A model generated the notes under the pieces. It searched no databases and had not been told where the DNA came from. It worked only from the letters and a program-made list of their open reading frames with translations. Of a DNA stretch of 64,000 nt, positions 16,691 through 29,600 are shown in pieces. The DNA is taken from positions 28,934 to 92,933 of the forward strand of contig CAJNYU010000740.1 of the NCBI GenBank assembly GCA_905331475.1, in the 5' to 3' direction. The number at the start of each line of letters is the position of its first letter. Within the stretch, counting starts at the first letter, position 1. A program made the position numbers and the translations under genes. Source of the DNA: Rotaria socialis (lineage: Eukaryota > Rotifera > Eurotatoria > Philodinida > Philodinidae).

Positions 16691-18187
16691 TCGTTATCAA
16701 CAATAATACGAAGGAGGTCACACAAGAGGAGCTTGCCAAAGAGAAAAACAATTTTTTACTTAAAATAATACAACATTGAGAAAATTCTATGGCAAGCGAA
16801 TATTTTATACTAATTCACTTTCCGTTCTTGATAATTGATTCACTATTTGCTATTAGAACAATCATTTTCCTAATTAGAAAGACCAATATCCAATATAGAG
16901 TGCGATTGGAAGAATGTATTATTACTGTTTCAAAGATAAACAGATGCTAGTAATGTCATTATTCCAAGTTTATTAATTGAAGATCATTATATTCATTACA
17001 CATGGCTAAGGTCTGCTCAATATGGCAATATGTGATTTCTAATCATAAATCAATATTAGTTTCTGATGAATTCTTAAAGTTCACTGAAAAAAATAAATAA
17101 TCGACGAATAACTACTTATGAGATCCGCTAAGCATTCTATTCAATAGATGGCCTTTGTGCTTTCGATAATAATACGTTTTTTTACGCCTAGAAATTTTGC
17201 AATAATGATTTATTTTTATTATTAAATAGAATAATCTTAATTTAAACGATAACGAATTGAAATCATGTATATTGAAGCTAAAACGACATTCTTATTTTGC
17301 TTTTGAAAACGATTGCGTAACTTACTATCTCAAACGAAAATACCCACTTTGATAAAAATTCTACTATTTATTTATGCATAAATATTTGAGACTTAAAACG
17401 ACGTTATTTCTTAATTGGCTGAATTTTTCATACGGAAACAAAAATTTTACTAATAGCCTTACGTAGTACTATTTTTTTTATGGAGAAACAAACTATTTAT
17501 GTAAGACTGACGCATAAAATAGTAATACGTACTATACCGTTTGTATAGTATATATCCTATTCTAAATAAATATCTGAAATCCTTGGTATCTTCTATTTGC
17601 GCACTTGACTTTGATAAAAAAAAAAATTTTCTATTAAAAAGAACACATACTTGATTATTATTACGGCTTGTTGCTGCTCGTCGATATCTAGGTGAGAAAA
17701 AAGATTGTGTACAACTTATGCGATATATATTAAATACTGACTAAGTAAGTAAATACCCTTGACAAAATCTAAATATTTAATGTAAATGTTGCATTATGGG
17801 AATGTTCTTTTTTTCTGTAAGAAAGAGAAAAACATGTGGATTTTTAAAATCTTACATCTAGATTATTGTCGCTACACGATACAAATAAATAACGTTGACA
17901 GTCACGCTTACCGCATTACAATATAATTTATCTTTTAGCGACATATTAGTTTTTTATTGGCTTAGAAAAAATGCACAGAAGTAGAATATTATTAATCATA
18001 TTTATACTATAGTTACATTTTGTTTCATCATAGCAGTATGCTAAAAGGGCAATGTTCTATGCACTGTATTTTGTACTTAATCGTACTGTCTATGAAATAT
18101 TCTTTCTCTTATGGAAAACACGATAATGTAATTAATTAAAATTATATTCGTCATCAGATGTTGGTTTCATGTTTTATTTTATTTAAG
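16691..18187. other. AT-rich region upstream of HTATIP2
   Basis: No gene seen. The last bases before the HTATIP2 start form a T-rich tract ending in AAG immediately before ATG (18,170-18,187). This looks like a splice acceptor, so the start may be preceded by a 5' UTR intron or a spliced leader junction. Confidence 0.4.
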
Positions 18188-19755
<1,568 letters not shown>

Positions 19756-19835
19756 TTTTTATTTAATTTCTGTTTTTCTAAGAAGACATGTTATATTTAG
19801 TTTATTAAAAAGAATCAAGTTTTTATTCTAGATAA
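19756..19835 (+). promoter_or_regulatory. Compact intercistronic spacer with candidate trans-splice acceptor
   Basis: Only 80 bp separate the HTATIP2 stop from the GLE1 ATG. The spacer has no AATAAA but has ATTAAA, then a T-rich stretch ending TTTTTATTCTAG (AG at 19,830-19,831) four bases before ATAAATG. This is the layout of a downstream operon gene with a spliced-leader acceptor. Spliced-leader trans-splicing is established in bdelloid rotifers; its use here is inferred. Confidence 0.5.
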
Positions 19836-20288
19836 ATGGATAAAATTCATGAAAATAAATTACAGCACTATGTAAGTAGAATCGTTTTCTTGTTTCAACT
19901 CTTTTTTACTGATCTATTTTGTTTTGTAAATAGAAACGAATTGAAGATATTATTAAAAACTTCGAAGAAAGTCAAGCAAAAGAAAATAAACGCATGCAAG
20001 CTGTTCATCTTAAATCGTATGATAATAATTTTCATTTGTTGCATTCAGCATTATGCTTGAGACTTTTGTTTTAGAAAAACTCATAGTAAAAGTATTGGCC
20101 CTGCAAATGACTTACGTAAGGAGAGATCTCATACAGTATTACGACGATGTTTGCATTATTTAGTTCGTTTTATGTATATTCTCGAACAACAATATCAAGC
20201 GGATGACGATGAAACACGGATGAAAGCTAGAGAAAATGTGATAGAATATATTGATCAATTTCGACCAACGGATGACGATGAAAATCTT

Positions 20289-20320
<32 letters not shown>

Positions 20321-21821
20321 AGAAGAAGAAAATGATCATGATGACGGTGAACAACCAAATCCAGTGAGTGGTTTATCACAACAACAATCAATATTTCTTT
20401 CTAATCCAGTACGCCTATTTTTATTTGTGTTTTGAAAAGAATTATGACAATGCTTTCAGTATATGAGAATAGAGCGAAAGATGTTGGATAGATTACCTGC
20501 AAAGTTGATGATATTACTATTGTTCTCGTTGTATTTCGGGTAGAATGAGTGGAGATGTTCAAGAGGTTTGAAGTATCTTATTTTGATTAGGAGAACAGAG
20601 ACTCCTACATCCAAATATCTATAACTATCAGGCAAGTAAGTCACACTAAGGGCAATAGTGAAAAGTACTAATTTTATTAATTTTCAATAGCATTTTTTTT
20701 TATTCTAGCAGCCACCTACTCCTTTGCCTTCGCCACCAAAAGTTGTAGCTTCTTTACTACAACCAGTTGTGCCTTCACCGTCGACAGTTGTATCTCCTGT
20801 AGTAATATCGTCACCAAGCAATCCATCTCAATTTCCACCGTCAATACCAATGAATGATCTTGGTGATATTAAACCAGACACATTACTTACATATAAAAAA
20901 TTATCATCAGAAGCTCAACAATATGAAATACGCTATTCAATAGTAGACCTTCCGCGTAAAAAACAATTAGCATCCTATATAAAAGGCATTATGAATAAAT
21001 TACGTAAAGAAACGTTCGAGCTGTTAACAAACGAATTATTTCAATTTTTATATGGACAAGAAAAAACTGTTAGTAATCAAGCCATTTGTATAAAAACTGA
21101 AGAAGGTAATAATTTGTCTGTAAAAAAAAACTAAAAAGCACTGATTCTTTATGTAGAACGCCTATTATGTCTATCAATAGTTGCAACACTTATTCTTGCT
21201 CAATTACTCGGTGGTGATTTAAATGATATAAAAACAGAAATTTTTCTACCATTAATATCTACGATTAGTAAAGATTCACGACACACAGAATTTGGTACTA
21301 TTTTTCTTGGTCGTCTATATAAAAAATGTCCATATACCGTACCATATTATCCAATACGACAGCCACATATGAATGACAAACAATATTTAGAGTAAATTTA
21401 TGAACTAGATTTAACTAATTTTTACTTTTAATTTATAAGAGCATTAGGTTATATTGAAATACAAGATGGTGATCAACGTCGTTTAGAAACTGAAACGGAA
21501 TTTCTGGTTCGAATGAATGGACTTATTCGTTTATTTTGTAAATTACTTATAACTCGTGGTCCACCGTTTGATAACAAATTAGAATTTGCATGGAGATGGT
21601 TTGCTGATGTGTTAAATTTGGCACCAAGACCAAATATAACATCGATTCTAATACGTGTATTTCTCGAAGAAGCTGCTGAAATAATGGTGAAATCATATGC
21701 AAATCAATTCATCAAAATACTTGGAGTTATTCGAGAGAAATATATACCGCGAATAGAAAAGGAAACAAGTAGTGATCAAATGACAAGACTACGGTTAAAA
21801 TTAGATAAACTTCCAAAATAA
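19836..21821 (+). CDS. GLE1: GLE1, mRNA export factor / nucleoporin-associated
   Basis: Six exons: 19836-19871, 19934-20016, 20075-20408, 20709-21105, 21157-21391, 21440-21821; in phase, 488 residues (human GLE1 about 700). The C-terminal half is the GLE1 helical-repeat domain: LGRLYKKCPYTVPYYP, then FLVRMNGLIRLFCKLLITRG, AWRWFADVLNL and EKYIPRIEKETSSDQM align with the human protein in order. GLE1 with IP6 activates the DEAD-box ATPase DDX19/Dbp5 at the cytoplasmic face of the nuclear pore. The N-terminal half is short, with a charged helical part, a 14-residue Glu run (encoded around 20,287-20,330) and a Pro/Ser/Val-rich linker. The long coiled coil of vertebrate GLE1 is mostly absent. AATAAA lies at 21,865. 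Confidence 0.9.
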
Positions 21822-21864
21822 ACATCACATATATATTGTATATTGCTCGTTTGATATAAAGATC

Positions 21865-21874
21865 AATAAATAAA
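21865..21874 (+). terminator. Poly(A) signal of GLE1
   Basis: AATAAATAAA, 44 bases after the GLE1 stop codon. It is the first AATAAA downstream of the HTATIP2-GLE1 pair. Confidence 0.6.
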
Positions 21875-22455
21875 TGTCTTTTACGCTAAACAAGATTCAA
21901 AAGCATAATTGACAAGATTTTATTTATAAATGAATAGACGTTTACATATCAAAATATGAGACTTACGTCAGTCAAAGTAAATAAAAATTGTCAAAATAAG
22001 CAAGAAACTTATCGTATTTTGCAATAAAATGCGCGTTGGAATTCTTCAACTATATAACTATAAATTTAATTTGAAGTGGCTTCCTGCTTTTCATTAGAAT
22101 CATGAAGTTACTTTCAAAGAAGCGACGGATCACATAGTTAAAAATATACATGTCTACGCTGCCGCTAACCACTGACAAATTCATTTGTGATGCAATTGTT
22201 TTGAGTTCAATGGGCGACTGGGTTTATAATGTACTTATTAATGTGAGATTCATATTTAAAAGTCTTATTAACTTTGATTTTCAAGCTTTTAAGCACGCAA
22301 TTAAATTATATTTTACAGCAGTACAAACTTGTTCGAGTAGTCTGAATCTATGAAATATCGATTTTGTTAAATATATGAGTATGTATGGTTTAAATGAAAG
22401 ATAATTGATTTGAATCAATTCATTTTCTAAAAATATATTTTTCATGATTATAGTT

Positions 22456-22860
22456 CTATCAACGATGTATCATTATCGAGCAATGATCCTTGTTTTGGCT
22501 TAACACATCTTCCATGGACACGTGTAAAAGATCCGGATTTTAAACAAATTATTACTGTTTCGTTAGAAGATATTTTTTTACGGCAAAACATGTGATGTGG
22601 TTGTCAAGCGGCGGATTCGTGCTATTAATAAACAGATACCAGAAATTGAAGAAGCAAAATATGAAGTTAAGATAGAACCAGGCTGTGCCAATGGGCAAAC
22701 ATTTCGTTTTATCGAAGCAGGTCATCGAGACCCAATAAATATACCTGGAGGTTTAATTGCAAAAATTCGAACGAAATTACATCGAAAAGGTCATATTGTT
22801 TCCAGACAAAAAAAGTTGTCTGGAAATAATCTGGTCTTTGGACGAATGACTTGTCTAGTT
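22456..22860 (+). pseudogene. DnaJ (HSP40) C-terminal domain fragment, frameshifted
   Basis: The frame upstream of about 22,575 gives KQIITVSLEDIF, the typical start of a DnaJ peptide-binding domain. After a run of seven T residues the similarity moves to another frame: VVVKRRIRAINKQ, then YEVKIEPGCANGQTFRFIEAGH and INIPGGLIAKI, matching the VEIEPG...GDQEP..PGDLI pattern of DnaJ C-terminal domain I. The first frame meets a stop just after the T run. No J-domain or second C-terminal subdomain is seen nearby. The likeliest reading is a decayed, truncated gene copy; a sequencing error in the homopolymer or a missed short intron are alternatives, though the missing domains argue against a working gene. 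Confidence 0.55.
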
Positions 22861-22879
22861 TTTCATACGACAATAATAT

Positions 22880-24314
22880 GCACGGAGAAGGTGAATGTAC
22901 TAGTGAAGTATCATCGTGAAAGAAAGGAAAGAAACATTTTTTTTTTCGATCAGTGCCATTCAACTGTTCATCTAAACATACGTTGTACCAAGGAAAATAT
23001 CAGTATACTTCGTATGAGCTGAAACGATCGTGAAAGATGGCCCATAGCAGTCAAACATAGCGAATGATTGTATTGGCACAGCGAAATTTCATCCCTTTAC
23101 TGCTAATCGCGCACGAAGATTTACATAGATTAATAATAGATGAGTTCTGCGTTGCTGATGTTTCGTTTAATTTCAAGCCTTAGATTTCTAGTGAATGAGT
23201 GTTTATTCAAATTATTCAGTAGCTGTACAATTACGAATTGTAGTGTTTTCCTTAACAATCTAACAGGGCGATGTAGTGTTGTTGTGGGTGTGTGTGCTTT
23301 GTTGGTTCTTGTTCAATTGTGGTTAATTATTCAACATAGCACCAAAAAACCCATTATCCAACACTTGGCGAAAATACGAAAAAAGAATAGTATTTCTCAA
23401 TTGTCTATCAATATTCATGTTATTTGAATTATTACAGATCTTGGTTTGCTCTACGATTGTGATGTAAACTAAGCTTACAATGAATATTTTGATAGATATC
23501 TTTTCAGTATTAAATGAAAATCACACAGCAATATACTGATTAGAGAAAGTCAACTGCCTGAAGTTTAATCTAATTTTTATGACGCACACTCAAAGCTATC
23601 TTGAGAGAAACAAATACTATCATCTTTAAAAAGAATTTCGTTGAAGTTGTTGCCGCTTAATATCTTCGTCAGTTCGCATGTTTTTCAATGCATATTTTAA
23701 TTATGTCAATCCAAACAGTGTAATGAATCACTTCGGAACATAACAAAAAAGTAATTACATCTTAGAACTGCACCTGCACCATGCGTGTATTCGTCTATAA
23801 CTACGGTCGTTAAATTGATAGAGCTTATTGATTGTGATACGTCAAAGTTAAATTTATTTTTGATATCTATATTCAGCACAACTCTAGTATAGATCACTTA
23901 ATATCGTAGATATTCTCTTTCACAATTTAGAATCCCGTTGTTGGTGCTTAAATGCATAGAGAAAACTCATACAGTCAAATGAATAGCTTAGATCTAACAG
24001 TAACATCTTACTGAAATATGGCGCAAAAGTGAATAAGTAAATATCTCGCAATAATCAATTTCAAAAGGTGCTTATTATTTTATTTTAAAAATAAACATGT
24101 CAAGTGAGTACTTTACATTGTCTGCGATAGGAGAAATCTACTTCACAGGGCATTTTATTTATTTTTAACTTGTACAAGTTGAATCAATAATTATTTGAAC
24201 ACATTGTATTCTGCATTTATTTATGCTTCTTCTATCATGACATGATGTTTATTATTGAAATAACAACATCATATAAAGAACAAAGAATACAATACGACAA
24301 GATAGTTTTTCCTT
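22880..24314. other. Intergenic stretch
   Basis: No gene supported. A 95-codon frame at 23,140-23,427 contains a hydrophobic stretch (CSVVVGVCALLVLVQLWLII) that could be a membrane segment, but it has no homology cue and no splice context. Confidence 0.4.
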
Positions 24315-24587
24315 CTAATTTTGATGTATACTACGACCGTATTTAGTATTACCAAATCGTCGATGTTGTTGGAATTGAAAAAGGTCATTTGCAAAACGTT
24401 TCAAATAATGATCATTACGACGTTGTTGTCTTCTAAGATCAGTATCATTGATTGTTTCATCCAACAATGATGAATAATTATGAGTATTGTCTGTGTCCAA
24501 GAAATATATTGGAGTAGCTTGCTGTTGATGGATTTGAATAATTAAAATAAATGATAAATAAAGGAGTACTGCTATATATTTCATCAT
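24315..24587 (-). CDS. Secreted peptide (neuropeptide-like) precursor
   Basis: A 90-residue single-exon protein. Residues 1-24 form a signal peptide (MMKYIAVLLYLSFILIIQI core). The mature part carries prohormone-type cleavage sites: RR at 52-53 and 56-57, KR at 63-64, RR at 76-77, and a GR at 84-85 after Tyr83 that could give a C-terminal amide (FGNTKY-amide). The segment 59-79 (DHYLKRFANDLFQFQQHRRF and G) loosely recalls the C-terminal pattern of neuropeptide F, where YL-x-Y/F helices end in RxRFG. That resemblance is weak and could be chance. No cysteines are present downstream of the signal. The convertase logic is seen; the bioactive peptide is inferred. Confidence 0.6.
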   Translation of the reverse strand: MMKYIAVLLYLSFILIIQIHQQQATPIYFLDTDNTHNYSSLLDETINDTDLRRQQRRNDHYLKRFANDLFQFQQHRRFGNTKYGRSIHQN

Positions 24588-25790
24588 ATGGAGTTCTATA
24601 TACTTGAAAATGATTAAACAATTTAATTCAAATTATCTAAAAGAAAACAGAAAAATCGAAGAAACAAAACATGTCAGAGACGGAATTTTTTATCTTGAGG
24701 ATGTGTATTTAATATCAGTTAGAATTTTTCGAAAGGTTTTCTCCTGGAATTTCTTTCATAATTGATCTTTTTCTGAGTGGCACTAATTGCATTTTTTTAT
24801 AACAGAAAAATAGAGAAAGAATTTAGGACTCTCTCATTTACAGTAAAGATCTACAAGATGCTTTGCATTATTTTCAAATTGCGTTAGACATCAAACTCAT
24901 ATGTAAAATGAAATTGCTCAGAATTCGAGCATGTCTCGCGTTGCCTGAAACGTTTTCAATGATTAAACCTCAAGGTTATTAACTGATTTCAAGAGTGTCT
25001 TGATTATAAAAAAATTCATGAGAATGAATTTCTTGTTCAAATGAACCTGACAAAGTAATTCGATTCACCGTAGAACAAATAATCATAGGTAAAATTTTAA
25101 GCGGAACTTGAGGGTGTGGGGATGCACAACGATTGCGGATGTCTTCTTATTAGCTAGTTTAAGTAATTTAAATATTATGTCGTCTGTGTATAATGTCGAA
25201 CGCGTATGAAAAGAATGGATTATATTATAACCTGTGTAATGGAAAATTTGATTGAAATGTTTTTTTTTCTTGTTCAGTGAAATGTCAAGTTTCAAGAATG
25301 GCGCTGCGAGTGTCCTGTAAATGCAATGAATTTTTCTTATGAGTTAATAATGACAGCTTTCTTATTTGAGTAGAATTATCAGCTGATGAAGTATAAATAT
25401 AAACGTGCTGATTTAGATTATGCATTAATACAGCAAAATTGGGATTTTTTTCTCACTTTCACTTAAATTAAACAGCTTTTACGATTCCCATCCGATGAAA
25501 AAATTCAATGTTGGTAGAAAAATCAGGATTAGTGTCAAAATTCTTTCTCTGCAAAAAAAACCGATATCAACTCCAAACGGGTAAAAAGCTATTTACTAAA
25601 TAATAATAAAATGTCTAAATAAGTACATTTACAAGAGCGTTCAAATGTGCAATCTTAAAACTTGATGGACCTGCTTCATACAACATATAGATTCTACATT
25701 ATTATACTGAAGAAATAGTTGAAGGACATGTTGTTTACTTAGTTGATTAGTATAAAAGATGACGAGTATGAAATTATCATGATCACAGTT
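24588..25790. other. Intergenic stretch left of the foldback element
   Basis: No gene or clear repeat recognised. Its right end carries ATCACAGTT (25,782-25,790), the left copy of the 9-bp duplication flanking the next element. Confidence 0.45.
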
Positions 25791-26147
25791 ATCAGTGTGA
25801 AGCTAGCACGACGGAGCTAGCACGATGAAACAGAGATTCAACTATTAGTCTTCTCAGAAGTATTGCCGGCCCATAAAAACCAGACCATTCGATGCAGAAT
25901 TTAATTCTGGATCGGATGGTGATACTTTTATTCCACGGCAATACTTAGGAAAAATTTTACCTACACCTTTGTTTTCTTCTAAATAGGACAAGAAAAACCG
26001 GATAGAATTTTCTCAAAGTATTGCCGGGGAATAAAAGTATCACCATCTGATCCAGAATGAAATTCTGCACCGAATGGTCTGGTTTTTATGGGCCGGCAAT
26101 ACGTCTGAGAAGACTAATAGTTGAATCTCTGTTTCATCGTGCTAGCT
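25791..26147. mobile_element. 357-bp foldback MITE with nested inverted repeats and 9-bp TSD
   Basis: The ends are perfect inverted repeats: left ATCAGTGTGAAGCTAGCACG, right its reverse complement. Arms run about 25,791-25,950 and 26,015-26,147 and are nearly identical. The left arm carries one extra 14-bp tandem duplication of AGCTAGCACG plus ACGG. Each arm is itself an imperfect palindrome: AAGTATTGCCG ... CGGCAATACTT, with halves of about 45 bp, so the element has four related units. It is flanked on both sides by ATCACAGTT (25,782-25,790 and 26,148-26,156). A 9-bp target duplication with long terminal inverted repeats is typical of Mutator-like (MULE) elements; no transposase is present. 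The assignment to MULE is inferred from TSD length only. Confidence 0.88.
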
Positions 26148-26285
26148 TCACACTGATATCACAGTTGCTATTCTCCAAAGAAAAACGACTAGATATTTCA
26201 ATAAAAGAAAATCTTTGATAAGACAGGTGTTATATATTAGTACATGAGAAAAATCATTTCACAAGCCATTATATTCATCACATGA

Positions 26286-26344
26286 TGAGGGTGTGGATGT
26301 TGGTGAAGAATATACCCGAACCGAAACCCACACCCATACCCTCA
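26286..26344. repeat. Small inverted unit of GGGTGTGG/CCACACCC words
   Basis: GAGGGTGTGGATG on the left faces CCCACACCCATACCCTC on the right across about 30 bases, giving a hairpin rich in the word GGGTGTGG and its complement. It is only 190 bp from the next unit, which uses a related G-rich word. Confidence 0.5.
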
Positions 26345-26535
26345 AGAATATTCGGTGCCACTGAAAGAATCCTCGAAGAGCGACGCCAAAACTTAGGTGA
26401 CGATATTGTGGACGATACCTTGTTTATAAGAAATTTTTAAAAGATTTTATTATGATGCTTTGTAGATTATTTGTAATGAAACAAACGAATAATTTATGGT
26501 ATTTTAGTATTTATTTCTTCAGTTCTAACGATTTT

Positions 26536-26640
26536 GCAGGGTAATGGTAAGGAATATAAAAGTTTTACAAGGTGGGGTAGGATAATGGTAAACAAAAATT
26601 CCTTTATTAGGGTACAGGATAAGAGAAAACCTTACCCTGC
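26536..26640. mobile_element. 105-bp mini-element, GCAGGGTAA ends
   Basis: Starts GCAGGGTAATGGTAAGG and ends CCTTACCCTGC, so the termini are inverted copies of GCAGGGTAAGG. The interior repeats related words (GGGGTAGGATAATGGTAA, GGGTACAGGATAAG). There is no coding capacity and no clear target duplication. Its structure matches other word-built repeats in the right half of the window. Confidence 0.5.
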
Positions 26641-29600
26641 ACATCTCTAAATCCTGCTTTTGTCATGTACTACAGATTAATCCGTCAAGAGACGAGTCCA
26701 ATGAAATTTCTTAAAACTGATATCCAATTTATCCTGTCTGAAAATATTCACGATAGATATTTTTATGATGAAAATTGTTTTCTTTATAGCATACAGTTGG
26801 AGCGCATGTTTTCCTTTGAAAAACATGGCTATTCAACTTTCAGAAAAAACACAAGTTAAAACACTAGTTCAGTCGAAGTATCGAGTAGGGAAGAATGAGC
26901 GGGAAAATTATGTGCTTTTATTCATATATATTTTTTTAAATGTCTCTTCGTCTGTATCATGGTTAAAATAGGTTCAACATTATTGAATGTTTTTTCAACT
27001 TGAATTACTTTTTCTTGCACAGGAAAGCATAGTTAATTTTCACTATGAAAGTTTTGTAACAACATTGATTGCGTGATAACATGTTTTCAATAACTCGTTT
27101 TCTTATACGGAAGATTTACTTTCCACTAGTCAATTGCAAAAAAATGAAACAAGCGAGCTAGTAAAAAGATTAGGGGTGAAGGTAGTCTGGAAATGAGTCA
27201 CAGTGATTATCGTTCTTGCCACATGCATACTACACATCTGTGTTAATTTTTCTTTCTTCTAAGTAATCAACGAATGACGAATCATGTACCGATCTTAGTA
27301 AGATGGTGAATATAAAACATGAAAACTGAAAAATTCTCATCAGAAAAACAATATACCTGGATATAAGTATGCAGACGTGCGATTTTGTTTTTGTACGAAC
27401 CCATTGAAACAACCTACGATTGTTAATTACACATAGAAACTTATTTGTAAATGCTATCATGCCCACAAGTATTCTTACTTTATTCGGACAACAATGTATG
27501 CTAGTCAATGAAACCAACACGAAAAGCGAATTGTATAAATAGTGATAAAAGAAAATAGCTGCTTACGAAAAAAACAAAATATCATACGAATATGATTGAT
27601 TGTAAGATATAACTGCTTAGTTAATATTCATAACACTGTTCACTATGCTACCCTATGAACTTTCTTGAGCTTATCTCTACGAACGTACGGATAGGGAAAA
27701 GTTAATAGCTGTTTTTGTTTTCTAAATAATATTTATCCAGAGTTCAATAAACCGTCAAGAAACATTTTCACCCTTATGATGTTTCAATATTTTCTTAATT
27801 TCAACAAATATTTTTATTCTATTTCCACTCTTATGACATGCATGTCTTCCATATAAACTCTTTGTTCAAAAACAAAAATGATAAATAGAATGATGAAAAA
27901 GAAATCGTGGACCGTAGCAGCTATTGTCAACTAATATCGCATATTGATCATGTATCACTAAATTATATAAAATGCGTCGTAAGATAGAATTAAGTCATAT
28001 TTATATAACCAACAGAAGGATCTATTTCGTGTTTTACTTGCAATCCCAAAGGGATTGCGTTAACAACCTTCTATTTTGTGTTCTATTCTATCCACGCATC
28101 GCAGCGCTTGTCAGGTTTTCAGCGAAAAAATTATTTGCAAAGGACGGCTCCCTCGGGATTTATCAGAACACTGCGATGTATGATTCTATCTATTTCTTGA
28201 AACATATATCCTAGCTGGTGATTTATCACGAAGTAATTTAGCTTAAAGAGATATTTTTAGTTAACTTCGCACTTGAACCAAATTTGTTTAGTCCTTAAGA
28301 TATTTTCTCGTCTTAATTTGAAGAATCTTTACCAAAACAAAACTAGATCTTAGAATAACTGATTTCATCTATCAGAACTTATAGGGGGAGTCGTAGTCGT
28401 TACATCAAAGCGAACTCTTCCTTTTAGTCTCTATGAATATTGCTTTGAACAAAGTCCTTCACTAAAATTCTCAGCCTTTGATGTATATATTCTTCTTTAG
28501 AAAAGACCTATCAATAGATTTTAACAGACGATACAAATAAAGTTGTAGATAAAATGAAAGGAGTACCTGAAAATTCATCGTAGCCGGTCTTCAATACTCT
28601 CCAATGTATGGTTGTAACGTGAAGAGTTTTCTTGACATTTACTTACTGTTTCGATATGCATATTTGGTCAATCATTATGAAATAGCTGAATACAATAGAA
28701 AGTACATAAAAACATACACATATATATATATACATGTGCATATCAACCTTGGACGCAGAAAACTCTTATGCGAAGGCGGATGTATTTTGTGTTTCGTCTA
28801 TTGATCTTATTGTTTAATTAGAGCAATACAAGACAACATACTTTGGAATGATTGGCATGTCTGTTTGTCAATGTAACAACAAGACATAATACATTAGCGT
28901 GCTTGATAATAACCATATTGTCATTATTGAAAAGAATATTTATAGATGATCACTAAGCAGATTACACATGGGTGCATCATCTGACCACTAGTTCGAGTTA
29001 TTCAGTTCAACATAATCATTTTTATCAATAGTTAACTTTTGATAAAAGAAAAACAGTTGTTATATTTTAGTCATTCACGACATTTTTAACTGAATTACCA
29101 TTATGAAAGAACAATCGATCTTCCGCAGTCCATTGTGCGAAGAGAAATAGTCGTATCTATTCTATTAACATTCTTATCAAAGTTTGCTTTTTTTAGTATA
29201 TAACAAATTTTTGACGAATTCAGCCTACTCAATTATCAACAGATACTTATTCTGGTAACTAGAAATTGATTTATGCCTGTACAAGCAATAACAATTTATT
29301 TTATGTGAACAACGGCTGCCATATAAACTCAAGCCCCCCTCCCTCCCCCACAAATGTTATGTACATTGTGTTGTGAAAAATATAAGATAAGTGAATACAC
29401 TGACTTTGTGCATTTAAACGGAAAAAAAGAAATCCTATTTAGTGGGATAACTTGTGTTTTTTCTATAACAAGCCGCATTATCGAGAGATTTTAGTATGAA
29501 AGAATGACGCATGAGTAATTGCCATTTTATTTTAGAAGCTAACTGAAATATCTACGAAATAAACATGAATCATGTAAATCTTATCCAAAAATTCATCGAT

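Noticed and set aside
16591..16779. Frame beginning MHMRMIFLGKMVLRYGH
   Set aside because: Lies across the end of the CCCTAG element and is partly duplicated at 16,393; it is repeat sequence rather than a gene.
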